Part shown: piece after piece, positions 56,460-64,000 of the stretch
Layout of the letters: every line of letters starts with the position of its first letter
Numbering within the stretch: position 1 is the stretch's first letter
Origin: Falsibacillus pallidus
GTDB lineage: Bacteria; Bacillota; Bacilli; Bacillales; DSM-25281
Length of the DNA stretch: 64,000 nt
Direction of reading: 5' to 3'
Assembly (NCBI RefSeq): GCF_003350505.1
Contig: NZ_QQAY01000005.1
Span: forward strand, 1-64,000
Notes under the pieces: generated by a model
Seen by the model: the letters and a program-made list of their open reading frames with translations, nothing else
Databases searched by the model: none
What the model was told of the DNA's origin: nothing
Made by a program: the position numbers and the translations under genes

Positions 56460-57692
56460 ATGGAACCTTTCACGCAGGCTGTAAAAATACAACAAAATCT
56501 TTTTCGGAATGCAAAGTTTTTGCTGATTTGGATCACGAGCATCTTTTCCGGTTTGTCCATTTCAATATATATTCTTTGTGAACAGTGGTACGTGGTGAAA
56601 TCACTGAATGCCCCTGCCTCCCTTGGCTATATCCTCACCGCTACGACTGTTCCGAGGGTTCTGTTTATGGCATTAGGAGGTGTTCTTGCTGATTATGCCA
56701 ACCGGGCGAAAGTCGTTTTCGTTTCACTTTTTGTTCGGGCGTTGATTCTTATTTTGATGGCATACCTCGTTTGGCAGCACTCCCTAACTTTTTGGGCACT
56801 GCTTGCCTGTGCTTTTACATTTGGCTCCATTGACGCATTCTTTTGGCCATCAAGGGATTCCATTCTCCCAAGCATCGTTCATCAACAACACCTTACACGT
56901 GCCAACTCCATTATACAAACGACCAATCAAATTTCTACATTATTGGGGCCGATGGCAGGTGCTTTGTTGTTGACAGCGTTCTCTTTCAAATGGGTATTCT
57001 TGATTCTGGCTGCCTCACTTGCAGTGGGAAGCATGATTATTCGGAAATTGAAAGACACAAGGTCTCATGAGGTAAAGTCGCAGAACAATGTACTCAGAAA
57101 CCTAAAGGAAGGATTGGTTTACGTCAAAGCCTCTCCCTTGCTTTTGACATTCATGATAACGTTCATAATCGTAAATTTATTCTTTATCGGACCTCTCATG
57201 CTCAGCATTCCGATCTTGGTTGATGAGCGATTTGGCGGTAAAGCTGTCGAACTGAGCATCATTCAAAGTGGATTTGCAGCAGGGATGCTGGCTGGAGCGT
57301 TATTGATGGGGCTGCTTAATGTACGGCGGGCTAGAGGGAAATTAGTTATATGCCTAATCTTACTTGAAGGAGCAGGAATGCTATCCGTCAATGTTTCGAG
57401 CCGCCTTTGGGTTGCAGCTGTAGTGATGTTTCTGATCGGCATTTGCATTGCAGGCATCAACATTATGGTCGCCAGCATGATACAGGAGCAGACTGATCCT
57501 TCTAAAATGGGTCGGGTAATGAGCCTTACAAGCACCGTTTCAATGGGATTCATCCCCCTATCCTATGCAGGTGTTTCTGCCTTTCTTTCAGCAGGCATTC
57601 AGATCGAAAAACTGCTGGTTGTTGGCGGATTCGTGCTCGCTGCCTTTAGCTTGCTTCTTATATGGAAAGGAAGAGCTCTGCGGGAGTTTTGA
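56460..57692 (+). CDS. MFS transporter (YfkL-like position)
   Basis: A 410-residue MFS exporter with about twelve helices. The pattern LIWITSIFSGLSISIYILCE, ALGGVLADYANRAKVVF (motif A variant), GSIDAFFWPSRDSILPSIVH and RANSIIQTTNQISTLLGP is that of the enterobactin/macrolide-exporter type MFS group. AAAAGGAG precedes the ATG. It occupies the place of yfkL but identity is not certain. Confidence 0.82.
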   Translation: MEPFTQAVKIQQNLFRNAKFLLIWITSIFSGLSISIYILCEQWYVVKSLNAPASLGYILTATTVPRVLFMALGGVLADYANRAKVVFVSLFVRALILILMAYLVWQHSLTFWALLACAFTFGSIDAFFWPSRDSILPSIVHQQHLTRANSIIQTTNQISTLLGPMAGALLLTAFSFKWVFLILAASLAVGSMIIRKLKDTRSHEVKSQNNVLRNLKEGLVYVKASPLLLTFMITFIIVNLFFIGPLMLSIPILVDERFGGKAVELSIIQSGFAAGMLAGALLMGLLNVRRARGKLVICLILLEGAGMLSVNVSSRLWVAAVVMFLIGICIAGINIMVASMIQEQTDPSKMGRVMSLTSTVSMGFIPLSYAGVSAFLSAGIQIEKLLVVGGFVLAAFSLLLIWKGRALREF

Positions 57693-57772
57693 AATTATGC
57701 GTTTTCCCGAGGGAACTTGCAAATAAGTGCAACTCGCTGAAAAACCAGGCACGCGTCATATATCATCACACC

Positions 57773-57809
57773 AAAAAAGCAGGCACATCCCATAGGGATC
57801 GTGCCTGCT
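57773..57809 (-). terminator. Terminator of yfkM
   Basis: AGCAGGCAC(g)ATCCC/GGGAT(g)TGCCTGCT stem of 14 bp with a 3-base loop, then six T on the minus strand. Confidence 0.9.
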
Positions 57810-57823
57810 CTTCTCATTGCGTA

Positions 57824-58342
57824 TTATTCGCTAAGCAATTTAAGTGCTTCTCGGTTGAATGCAGGGATATCGTCTGGTGTACGGCTTGTCACGAGCTGGT
57901 TCTGGCAGACAACGACTTCTTTGTCTGCATATTTCGCTCCTGCATACTCCATGTCCACTTTGATGGAATTATAGCCTGTTGCGTCGCGGCCTTCCAGTGT
58001 TTTCGATGTGATTAGAAGCTGTGGTCCGTGGCAGATTGCGAATACCGGCTTCTTATCATCCATGAAGGATTTTGCGAATTTGACAAAGCGCTCGTCGTCG
58101 CGAAGCTGATCAGGTGAAAATCCTCCTGGAATCAATAATGCATCAAAATCTGAAGCTTTCGCGTCGTCAATGGAAAGGTCGATGGAAACCTCCGCATCTC
58201 CTTGCTTTCCTTTTACCGTCTTGCCTTTTTCCTTTTCAATATTTACGACTTCATGCCCCGCTTCTTTGAAGGCATCCGCCGGTCCAGTATATTCTGAGTC
58301 CTCAAACATATCCGTTACTACAACTGCAATTTTCTTACTCAA
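57824..58342 (-). CDS. yfkM: DJ-1/PfpI-family protein YfkM (general stress protein 18)
   Basis: A 172-residue protein taken from a TTG 9 bases behind AAGGAG (SKKIAVVVTDMFEDSEY), which equals the B. subtilis YfkM length. The nucleophile elbow is PVFAICHGPQLLI (Cys at about 101), with LLIPGGFSPDQLRDD and YAGAKYADKEVVVCQNQLVTSRTPDD. Related proteins act as deglycases or chaperones; the exact activity is not established. Confidence 0.9.
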   Translation of the reverse strand: MSKKIAVVVTDMFEDSEYTGPADAFKEAGHEVVNIEKEKGKTVKGKQGDAEVSIDLSIDDAKASDFDALLIPGGFSPDQLRDDERFVKFAKSFMDDKKPVFAICHGPQLLITSKTLEGRDATGYNSIKVDMEYAGAKYADKEVVVCQNQLVTSRTPDDIPAFNREALKLLSE

Positions 58343-58424
58343 TTCGTCCAACTCCTTTTTGAATTTGAAATGTAGTTAATGTAGCACATATGTTAGATGT
58401 TTCCCTCTAAGAAAAATTTAAAAC

Positions 58425-59747
58425 TTACTTTTGCACATTCATGGAGAACTGAGAAAATACAGTATCCTGATGATTTTTGTAAATTTCTTTTCCGGCAATC
58501 GCATTAATGATGTTGATATTGCGCTCGACAGACAATCCAAGATGTGTGGCCGCAGACCCGTGGGAATGCTCCAAATTGGTCAAGGTAAAGAAGAGATTTT
58601 CCCGGTCTTCTTTAAAAACAAGCCGGTAGTCCCTTGTTACTTTAAACTTGGTTTTCTCTTCATCCTCCCAGACGATCTGCTTCTTAAAATGGTCATTGAA
58701 CCAGGCTGGGATATTCGGTTTATAGCCCGTTGCCATCACGACTTTTTCGGAAGGGTATTTAAACTCATAACCATCGCGCTTCTGCTCACAGGTCAACGAA
58801 TACGCACCGTCTGATTCTTCGATGCTTTTCACCTCTGTGGCAGGCTGGATGATGATATCATTCTTTTCTTCATCAGAAGAATAATGATAAAGCGTATCGT
58901 AGATTTCACCCAATGTTGCAGGCTCCACCCCATTTCGAAGATACTTTAACGTCGTGAGTGCTTCCATGCGCTGATCCAGGGGCAATTCATGAAAGAAATC
59001 GATGTAGTCAGGTGAAAACAACTCCTGTCCTAACTTCGATGATTCCAGCTGCAGCATCCCATCCGACCTTGTAAACCATGTTAAATGATAATCATGATCC
59101 TCTTGCTCTTTTAAAAGAGTGAGGAAGATTTCAGCTGCACTTTGGCCCGAGCCAATGACTGTAATGGATCCTGCTTTTTGCGTCTCGGCTTTCCGATAGA
59201 GGAATTGGCTCGAATGAAAAACGTCTTCTTCCGGCATCCCTGTCAATCCTTCCGGCACAAGCGGCGTACTTCCTGTACCAAGAACGATATGCTTCGCTTT
59301 CCATTTTTCCCTTTCACCGCTTTCACAATTCTCAATGATTACCTCATAATGCGGCATAGTGCTGTCTTTTCGATCCATGACGTCGATGACCCGCTTCCCG
59401 AAGTGGCAGAAATCCAACTGGCTGACCACCCATCTTGCATAGGCATTGTATTCCTTGCGGGGAATTTCCATTTGATTAAAAAAGAAAAATTTATATAACC
59501 TGTTTTTTGTATGAAGGTAATTTAAAAATGTGAACTTGCTTTGTGGATTGGCAAATGTGACTAGATCCGCTATGATCGGCACTTGTAAATCAGTGCCGTC
59601 AATCAACATTCCGGGATGCCATTTAAACTCCGGAGATTGATCAAAGAATTCTGCTTTTATTTCTGTATCTTCCAATAAAGCAGCAAGCCCCAGATTGAAA
59701 GGCCCAATCCCTATCCCGATAATATCTATTATTTCTTTTCTCTCCAT
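58425..59747 (-). CDS. L-lysine/L-ornithine N-monooxygenase (IucD/SidA/PvdA family)
   Basis: A 440-residue flavin N-hydroxylase. FAD-binding GIGIGPFNLGLAALLED (about 11-27), KWHPGMLIDGTDLQVP substrate region, VLGTGSTPLVPEG, NADPH loop VIGSGQSAAEIFL, VVMATGYKPNIP and LEHSHGSAATHLG at the C-terminus are all present. It makes the N-hydroxy amino acid of hydroxamate siderophores, yet no siderophore synthetase lies beside it. AAGGAG precedes both a TTG and the chosen ATG. No clear Fur box was found upstream. Confidence 0.9.
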   Translation of the reverse strand: MERKEIIDIIGIGIGPFNLGLAALLEDTEIKAEFFDQSPEFKWHPGMLIDGTDLQVPIIADLVTFANPQSKFTFLNYLHTKNRLYKFFFFNQMEIPRKEYNAYARWVVSQLDFCHFGKRVIDVMDRKDSTMPHYEVIIENCESGEREKWKAKHIVLGTGSTPLVPEGLTGMPEEDVFHSSQFLYRKAETQKAGSITVIGSGQSAAEIFLTLLKEQEDHDYHLTWFTRSDGMLQLESSKLGQELFSPDYIDFFHELPLDQRMEALTTLKYLRNGVEPATLGEIYDTLYHYSSDEEKNDIIIQPATEVKSIEESDGAYSLTCEQKRDGYEFKYPSEKVVMATGYKPNIPAWFNDHFKKQIVWEDEEKTKFKVTRDYRLVFKEDRENLFFTLTNLEHSHGSAATHLGLSVERNINIINAIAGKEIYKNHQDTVFSQFSMNVQK

Positions 59748-59870
59748 CAAACTGAACGCTCCTTTTTAGTAAGAAAAATTGAATTCATTTCCCCAAATAT
59801 ACCCCAAAGCTTCTCTCCTTAAGCATGGACGAAAAGGAGAATATGAACGAACCTTGTCAAATAAACGTTC

Positions 59871-59884
59871 ATCAAACGTTTGAT
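59871..59884. promoter_or_regulatory. ATCAAACGTTTGAT palindrome
   Basis: A perfect 14-bp palindrome in the 230-base gap upstream of the N-monooxygenase gene; a possible operator for an unidentified regulator. Confidence 0.4.
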
Positions 59885-59904
59885 TAAACACACCTTTTTC
59901 TATC

Positions 59905-59918
59905 ATTTCCCGAGAAAT
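59905..59918. promoter_or_regulatory. Noc-binding-like site
   Basis: ATTTCCCGAGAAAT differs by one base from the Noc (nucleoid occlusion) consensus ATTTCCCGGGAAAT as I know it, and is embedded in a longer dyad (TATCATTTC...GAAATGATA). Confidence 0.5.
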
Positions 59919-59943
59919 GATAAGGATTTCCCGTTTAGGGCAT

Positions 59944-59976
59944 AAAAAAAGAATGTCGAATATTTTTTCGACATTC
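59944..59976 (-). terminator. Terminator of the PAS kinase gene
   Basis: GAATGTCGAA/TTCGACATTC stem followed on the minus strand by TTTTTTTATG. Confidence 0.85.
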
Positions 59977-59980
59977 CTGC

Positions 59981-61681
59981 TTAAACCAGGGGCAATTCCA
60001 GGATGACAGACGTTCCTTCTCCTTCAATGCTTTCAATAACAAAATTCCCTTTATGTTCCTTGATGATTTTATTTGAAATCATCAGTCCAAGTCCAGTTCC
60101 TTTTTCTTTTGTACTATAAAACGGCTCGCCTAGATGCTTTAATCGATGCTCTGGAATGCCGATGCCGGAGTCTTTCACTTGGATGATGGCCATCTGTTCA
60201 TACCTTTTGAGATGAATGTTCAGTTCTCCACCTTTTGGCATCGCTTCAAGTGCATTTTTCATGATGTTGAGGAGCACCTGCTTCAACTGGTGAATGTCGC
60301 ACATCACTTCCATAAATTCATGAACATGCACCTCGAGGGTGACATTATTTTTTAAACATTCGATGTTGATGAATTCCGCTACCTCAAATAATAGTTTATT
60401 TATGGAGCATTGTTTGAAGTGAATGGAATGGGGCTTGGCAAGAGAAAGAAATTCACCTGTAATCAATTCGATTCTCTGCAATTCATCCAGAATGACGTCA
60501 AAATATGCCCGCTGCGTCATTTCTTCACGTAGGAGCTGCATAAACCCTTTCAAAGTAGTCAAAGGATTTCTAATTTCATGCGCCACACCTGCGGCGAGCT
60601 GCCCAATCAGTGCCAGCTGTTCGGATTTTTTCAAGAGATCCTCTGTCTGCTTTTCAGATGTGATATCTTCAAGTCCCACCAGCATCCCGATCACTCTGCC
60701 TTTTTTGCCGAGCATAGGACTGAAAGACATAGAAATAATTTTTTTATTTCCCTGTTTATCATATACGTTTGTTTCAAATCCAGTAATATACTCCCGATCT
60801 CTCACACGGTACAGTTGGGAGTTAAAATCCAGGCAATCCCCGCATCTTTGAATATGACTTAAGGAATAGCCGATCAATTCGTTTTTTGTCCTGCCGACCA
60901 TTTGTTCAAATGCCGTATTCGCTTTAAGGATATAGCCATTTTCATCAAGGATGCAGCTGCTCTTCTCCGCATTCTGAAAGTATGATTCCAGCAGGACTCT
61001 TACTTCTTTCAACTCATCCTCTATCAACAGGCGCTGCGTCTTATCCTGGCCGATGACATAAACCCCTGCATACTGATCGTTTTCAATACGCGGAATATAG
61101 CTCACTTCAAGAAGGTGAATCTCGTTTTCGCTGTCTCTCATCCTTAGAAGAACCGGCATACGATTCAAACTGAATGTTTGCTTCATCATTCGATTATGTA
61201 TTTCATGATCCTCTTCAAGGATGAATTTGGTTAATGGGACGTTTACTTCCCGTTCTTTTCCAAAACTATGGGTAAATCTTTTAGCAGATAGATTCTGTCT
61301 GGTGATTTCACCTTCCAGATTCAGATAAAAAATAGCATCAGGATAGTGTTGGATGAACATTGAAAACTTACTTTCTCCAGCGCTGCGGCTAAGAGAATGC
61401 ATGATGAATTTTCCAAAGAAACTATCTTCTGCTGCATTTTTTTCAATGATTAATGTAGTCCGGAGGCTGATTAAGGAGATGGAAAACTCGGATTTTGCAG
61501 ATGATAACGATTCTTCGATGTATTTTTTCAAGTCCTTCGATGATATTGCTCCATGTCCAATCAATTCCTTAAAAATTTGATTGGAAGCGGTAATGGTCCC
61601 ATCCTTCTTCATCAAAATCGCTGGATGCGGGATATGATTGAGCAATACATCAGTCATATCACTTCGCACAGTTTTCTGCAT
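59981..61681 (-). CDS. Soluble PAS-domain sensor kinase, sporulation-kinase type
   Basis: A 566-residue histidine kinase with no membrane helix. Three PAS domains are visible at about 10-100, 115-225 (YPDAIFYLNLEGEITRQN) and 235-345 (SCILDENGYILKANTAFEQM). The phosphorylation motif is VAHEIRNPLTTLKGFMQLL (His at about 363), close to KinA/KinB/KinC/KinE of the sporulation phosphorelay. HATPase landmarks are NIMKNALEAMPKGG and GTGLGLMISNKII. No response regulator lies nearby, as expected for a Spo0F kinase. AGGTGAAGG precedes the ATG. Confidence 0.87.
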   Translation of the reverse strand: MQKTVRSDMTDVLLNHIPHPAILMKKDGTITASNQIFKELIGHGAISSKDLKKYIEESLSSAKSEFSISLISLRTTLIIEKNAAEDSFFGKFIMHSLSRSAGESKFSMFIQHYPDAIFYLNLEGEITRQNLSAKRFTHSFGKEREVNVPLTKFILEEDHEIHNRMMKQTFSLNRMPVLLRMRDSENEIHLLEVSYIPRIENDQYAGVYVIGQDKTQRLLIEDELKEVRVLLESYFQNAEKSSCILDENGYILKANTAFEQMVGRTKNELIGYSLSHIQRCGDCLDFNSQLYRVRDREYITGFETNVYDKQGNKKIISMSFSPMLGKKGRVIGMLVGLEDITSEKQTEDLLKKSEQLALIGQLAAGVAHEIRNPLTTLKGFMQLLREEMTQRAYFDVILDELQRIELITGEFLSLAKPHSIHFKQCSINKLLFEVAEFINIECLKNNVTLEVHVHEFMEVMCDIHQLKQVLLNIMKNALEAMPKGGELNIHLKRYEQMAIIQVKDSGIGIPEHRLKHLGEPFYSTKEKGTGLGLMISNKIIKEHKGNFVIESIEGEGTSVILELPLV

Positions 61682-61771
61682 TTCCCTTCACCTCTTTTCT
61701 TTATTATCTAAATTCGACAGGAATACCATTAATCCTTTTCAATTTTCCGTAATATTTCGACAATCCAAATA

Positions 61772-61802
61772 AAAGAACCGAGCACTCTAAGAAAGGCTCG
61801 GT
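61772..61802 (-). terminator. Terminator of psuKG
   Basis: ACCGAGC/GCTCGGT stem followed by TCTTTTATTTGG on the minus strand, 12 bases beyond the psuG stop. Confidence 0.75.
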
Positions 61803-61813
61803 CCAATGATGTA

Positions 61814-62734
61814 TTAAGAAATTTCATTTAATTGTACTGCGATTCCTGCCCCGACTTTCGCATTGTTTTTCACCAAGGCGATATTAGCCGTCAAGCTCTT
61901 GCCGTCTGTCAATTCTTTCACTTTCCCTAAAAGGAATGGGGTGACAGCTTTCCCGGCAATTCCTTGCTGCTTCGCTTCTGCCAATGCCGCTTCAATCACA
62001 GAAGTAATGAAGCTTTCTTCAAGTGCATCTTCTTCCGGAATCGGGTTTGCAATGACGACTCCCCCATCAAGCTGCAAGTCGCGCTTGGCAGCAATCATAG
62101 CCGCCATTTCCTCTGTGCTGTCCACTTTGAAATTCACGCTGAACGGACTTGTTCTTGTATAAAAAGCAGGAAGGGTATCCGTTTCAAATCCAACCACTGG
62201 TACACCATGCGTCTCCAGATACTCAAGCGTCAATCCGATATCAAGGATTGATTTCGCCCCCGCACAGACGACAGCGACATTTGTCTGCGCAAGCTCTTGA
62301 AGGTCTGCTGAGATATCCATTGTCGTTTCTGCTTCACGATGGACCCCGCCAATTCCTCCTGTGACAAACACATCGATGCCGGCAAGATTGGCACAAATCA
62401 TTGTAGCAGCAACTGTTGTGGCCCCATGCTTCTTGGATGCAAGCAAATATGGAAGATCCCGGCGGCTCGCTTTTTCCACTTCATTGCTTTGTGCCAGAAA
62501 TTCGATTTCATCTTCTGTCAGACCGATTTTGATTTTCCCGTTAATGATGGCAATGGTCGCTGGCACCGCACCTTGACTGCGGATGATCTCTTCTACCTCT
62601 TTCGTCGTCTCGACGTTCTGCGGATATGGCATCCCATGGGAGATAATCGTTGATTCAAGTGCTACAATCGCTTTTCCGCTTTCTTTTGCCTGCATTACTT
62701 CTTCTGAGTATTCGAGCCATTTTTCAAAATTCAT
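61814..62734 (-). CDS. psuG: Pseudouridine-5'-phosphate glycosidase
   Basis: A 306-residue enzyme. [20 protein letters not shown] at the N-terminus, [20 protein letters not shown] (with the active-site Lys region), [32 protein letters not shown] and [10 protein letters not shown] are diagnostic. It splits pseudouridine 5'-phosphate into uracil and ribose 5-phosphate. AGAGGAGAGG precedes the ATG, 15 bases after the psuK stop, so both genes form an operon. Confidence 0.93.
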   Translation of the reverse strand: MNFEKWLEYSEEVMQAKESGKAIVALESTIISHGMPYPQNVETTKEVEEIIRSQGAVPATIAIINGKIKIGLTEDEIEFLAQSNEVEKASRRDLPYLLASKKHGATTVAATMICANLAGIDVFVTGGIGGVHREAETTMDISADLQELAQTNVAVVCAGAKSILDIGLTLEYLETHGVPVVGFETDTLPAFYTRTSPFSVNFKVDSTEEMAAMIAAKRDLQLDGGVVIANPIPEEDALEESFITSVIEAALAEAKQQGIAGKAVTPFLLGKVKELTDGKSLTANIALVKNNAKVGAGIAVQLNEIS

Positions 62735-62749
62735 GATGTTTCCTCTCCT

Positions 62750-63844
62750 CTAAAAATACTTTTTATATGTCTCTTGAAGTTTTTGTTTATTTAATGCCGG
62801 TGAAACGGTCTCTTCCGATTGAAGGGCGATGACGGATGCTGCCATCCCGATTTTGCATGCATCTTCTATTCTTAAGTGGTTGGTGCACCCATAAAGAATA
62901 CCTGCAACAAGCGCATCCCCTGCACCCGTCACTTCCTCTACATCAATTTCAGGTGCAAGCAGAACGCCAGCCTCCCCTGACTTCGAGTAATATACAAGGC
63001 CTTCTTCGCCTCTTGTAATGACCGCTATTTCCGCACCTTTTCGGATAATTTTTTCCGCAGCTTTGAAGTAATCCCCATCAGTGGTGATTTTCATCCCTGT
63101 AAGTTCCTCTGCTTCATCACGGTTTGAAATATACCAGGCCACTCCCTCAAGTGATGCCGGGAGCTTCTTCACTTTTGGAGAAGAAACCGGAGCGATCGCA
63201 AGCTTGATTCCTTCCTGCTTGCATCTTCTGACAATATAGGCGATGACATCCTCTGTGAAATTAGTATCGACAAGCACCATGTCAGCTGCCGAAATCTGAG
63301 CCCATCTTTTTTCAATGAAGCCGGTGTCGACTCGATCATTGATATTCATATCGGCAAGCGCTACTGCCATCTCGCCTTTTTCGGTCAGAACAGCTGAATA
63401 CGTACCCGTCGTTTCATTCGGAACCATCATCGCAGATGTCATCTCGACATAAGGCTTCGTCTGTTCCAAAAGCCACTGTCCTTCATGATCGTCCCCGATA
63501 ATGGTCATGAGGGATGTCGGAACACCCATCCTGCCAAGGTTTTCTGCGATATTCCTCGCTACCCCTCCGCATGAGAAGCTCGTAGCAACAGGATTCGATG
63601 TGCCGAATACCAGATTCGATTCCACTTTCATTTTTCTGTCTACAATAGCTCCGCCGATGCAGACGACCCCTGATTTCTTTGGAAGTATGTAGGCTCTCCC
63701 CAATATTTTCCCCGATTTAACCAATGAAGATATATAGCCAGCAACAGCTGATCGGGATAACTGTGCTTTCTCTGCAAGCTCTGCCTGGCTGATGAACGGA
63801 TTGTTCTCAATCATCTCCAGCAGAAGCTTTTCTTTTTCATTCAT
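62750..63844 (-). CDS. psuK: Pseudouridine kinase with N-terminal winged helix
   Basis: A 364-residue PfkB-family kinase. Residues 1-60 form a winged HTH (NEKEKLLLEMIENNPFISQA, LAEKAQLSRSAVAGYISSLV), as in other Bacillus sugar kinases fused to a DNA-binding domain. The kinase part carries GGVARNIAENLGRMGVPTSL, and VTGAGDALVAGILYG with the catalytic Asp. It phosphorylates pseudouridine for psuG. The start is the Met behind GGGGAGAAA. A cre-like box lies 58 bases upstream of the start. Confidence 0.9.
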   Translation of the reverse strand: MNEKEKLLLEMIENNPFISQAELAEKAQLSRSAVAGYISSLVKSGKILGRAYILPKKSGVVCIGGAIVDRKMKVESNLVFGTSNPVATSFSCGGVARNIAENLGRMGVPTSLMTIIGDDHEGQWLLEQTKPYVEMTSAMMVPNETTGTYSAVLTEKGEMAVALADMNINDRVDTGFIEKRWAQISAADMVLVDTNFTEDVIAYIVRRCKQEGIKLAIAPVSSPKVKKLPASLEGVAWYISNRDEAEELTGMKITTDGDYFKAAEKIIRKGAEIAVITRGEEGLVYYSKSGEAGVLLAPEIDVEEVTGAGDALVAGILYGCTNHLRIEDACKIGMAASVIALQSEETVSPALNKQKLQETYKKYF

Positions 63845-63901
63845 TTTTTCTCCCCATCCCCTTAACGCCAAATCAACACTTGTCTATATCATAAACATTT
63901 G

Positions 63902-63915
63902 TTTAAGCGCTTACA
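63902..63915 (-). promoter_or_regulatory. CcpA cre-like box upstream of psuK
   Basis: On the minus strand TGTAAGCGCTTAAA, close to the cre consensus TGWAARCGYTWNCW, suggests carbon-catabolite control of psuKG. Confidence 0.6.
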
Positions 63916-64000
63916 ATACTTTCTTTTCTAAAATTTCATTTAAGTGAGAATTCAATGAGGTTAATAAACCGAAAAATAGTTGGACACGACGCAGTTTTTG
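63916..64000. other. Intergenic edge, nothing recognised
   Basis: The last 85 bases are AT-rich; no ORF, terminator or repeat copy was recognised. The promoter of psuK may lie here. Confidence 0.4.

Noticed and set aside
59748-59980. Fur box upstream of the N-monooxygenase
   Set aside because: No GATAATGATWATCATTATC-like sequence was found; the dyad at 59901-59922 fits a Noc-type site instead.

Overview
The window looks like chromosomal DNA of a low-to-medium G+C Gram-positive, endospore-forming Bacillaceae member (Bacillus in the broad sense). The support is strong AGGAGG-type ribosome binding sites, frequent GTG/TTG starts, stem-loop/T-run terminators, a cortex-modification gene (pdaA), a KinA/KinE-type sporulation kinase, and gene order matching the yfj-yfk segment of Bacillus subtilis as I remember it. 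Species cannot be named from the sequence alone.

Layout. The first 91 bases (minus strand) are the 5' end of a class C group II intron sitting directly behind the terminator of a DCC-family thiol oxidoreductase gene. From 0.1 to 7 kb lie an MFS/MHS transporter, small membrane proteins, acetyltransferase, VOC, DUF4256 and a PrmC-like methyltransferase. From 7.1 to 11 kb is a complete heme-stress module, hrtB-hrtA plus hssR-hssS, with an 11-bp-phased direct repeat before hrtB. From 11 to 23.5 kb is an accessory stretch of small lipoproteins, a HemAT globin chemoreceptor, a Cys-rich protein, NUDIX, ABM and histidine-phosphatase genes, two SEC-C proteins, and an XRE/membrane-protein pair. It is peppered with a same-orientation intergenic repeat (family A). 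From 23.5 to 37.8 kb are an oligopeptidase B, tRNA-dihydrouridine synthase, short-chain dehydrogenases, an oxidoreductase, endonuclease VIII, a cupin, methyltransferases, rlmD-alkA and pdaA. From 38 to 40 kb is a decaying LysR / DUF4865 / tautomerase module. From 41 to 58.4 kb are a class I fumarase and the yfk-like run (SE1561/yfjT-like, yfkAB, yfkD, chaA/yfkE, yfkF, yfkH, yfkI, yfkK, a yfkL-like MFS gene, yfkM) with insertions (DUF3977 operon, OsmC, DUF202, zosA, small ORFs). From 58.4 kb to the end are an orphan lysine/ornithine N-monooxygenase, a three-PAS sporulation-type kinase and the psuK-psuG pseudouridine catabolic operon with a CcpA cre-like box.

The most unusual signal is a set of five intergenic arrays (about 28.4, 40.8, 42.9, 44.3 and 54.3 kb). 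In each, a roughly 10-base core recurs at exactly 21-bp intervals five or six times while the 11 bases between cores are not conserved. Three arrays use a TTCTAGCAA core and two use a GCGCATAAG core. On the opposite strand the two cores align as TWTGCKMGAA, so they look like two branches of one family. The fixed 21-bp step means either two DNA helical turns or seven codons. No single reading frame stays open across all arrays, which favours a DNA- or RNA-level role, but several frames do give leucine/charged heptads. I know of no described function for them.

Other points worth attention are: a promoter-SD-miniORF-terminator unit at 48.5-48.7 kb; a perfect operator palindrome reused inside a terminator at 22.8 kb; a 130-base structured palindromic element at 36.9 kb; a near-perfect Noc-type site at 59.9 kb; and a 60-bp SEC-C tail duplicated with one mismatch.
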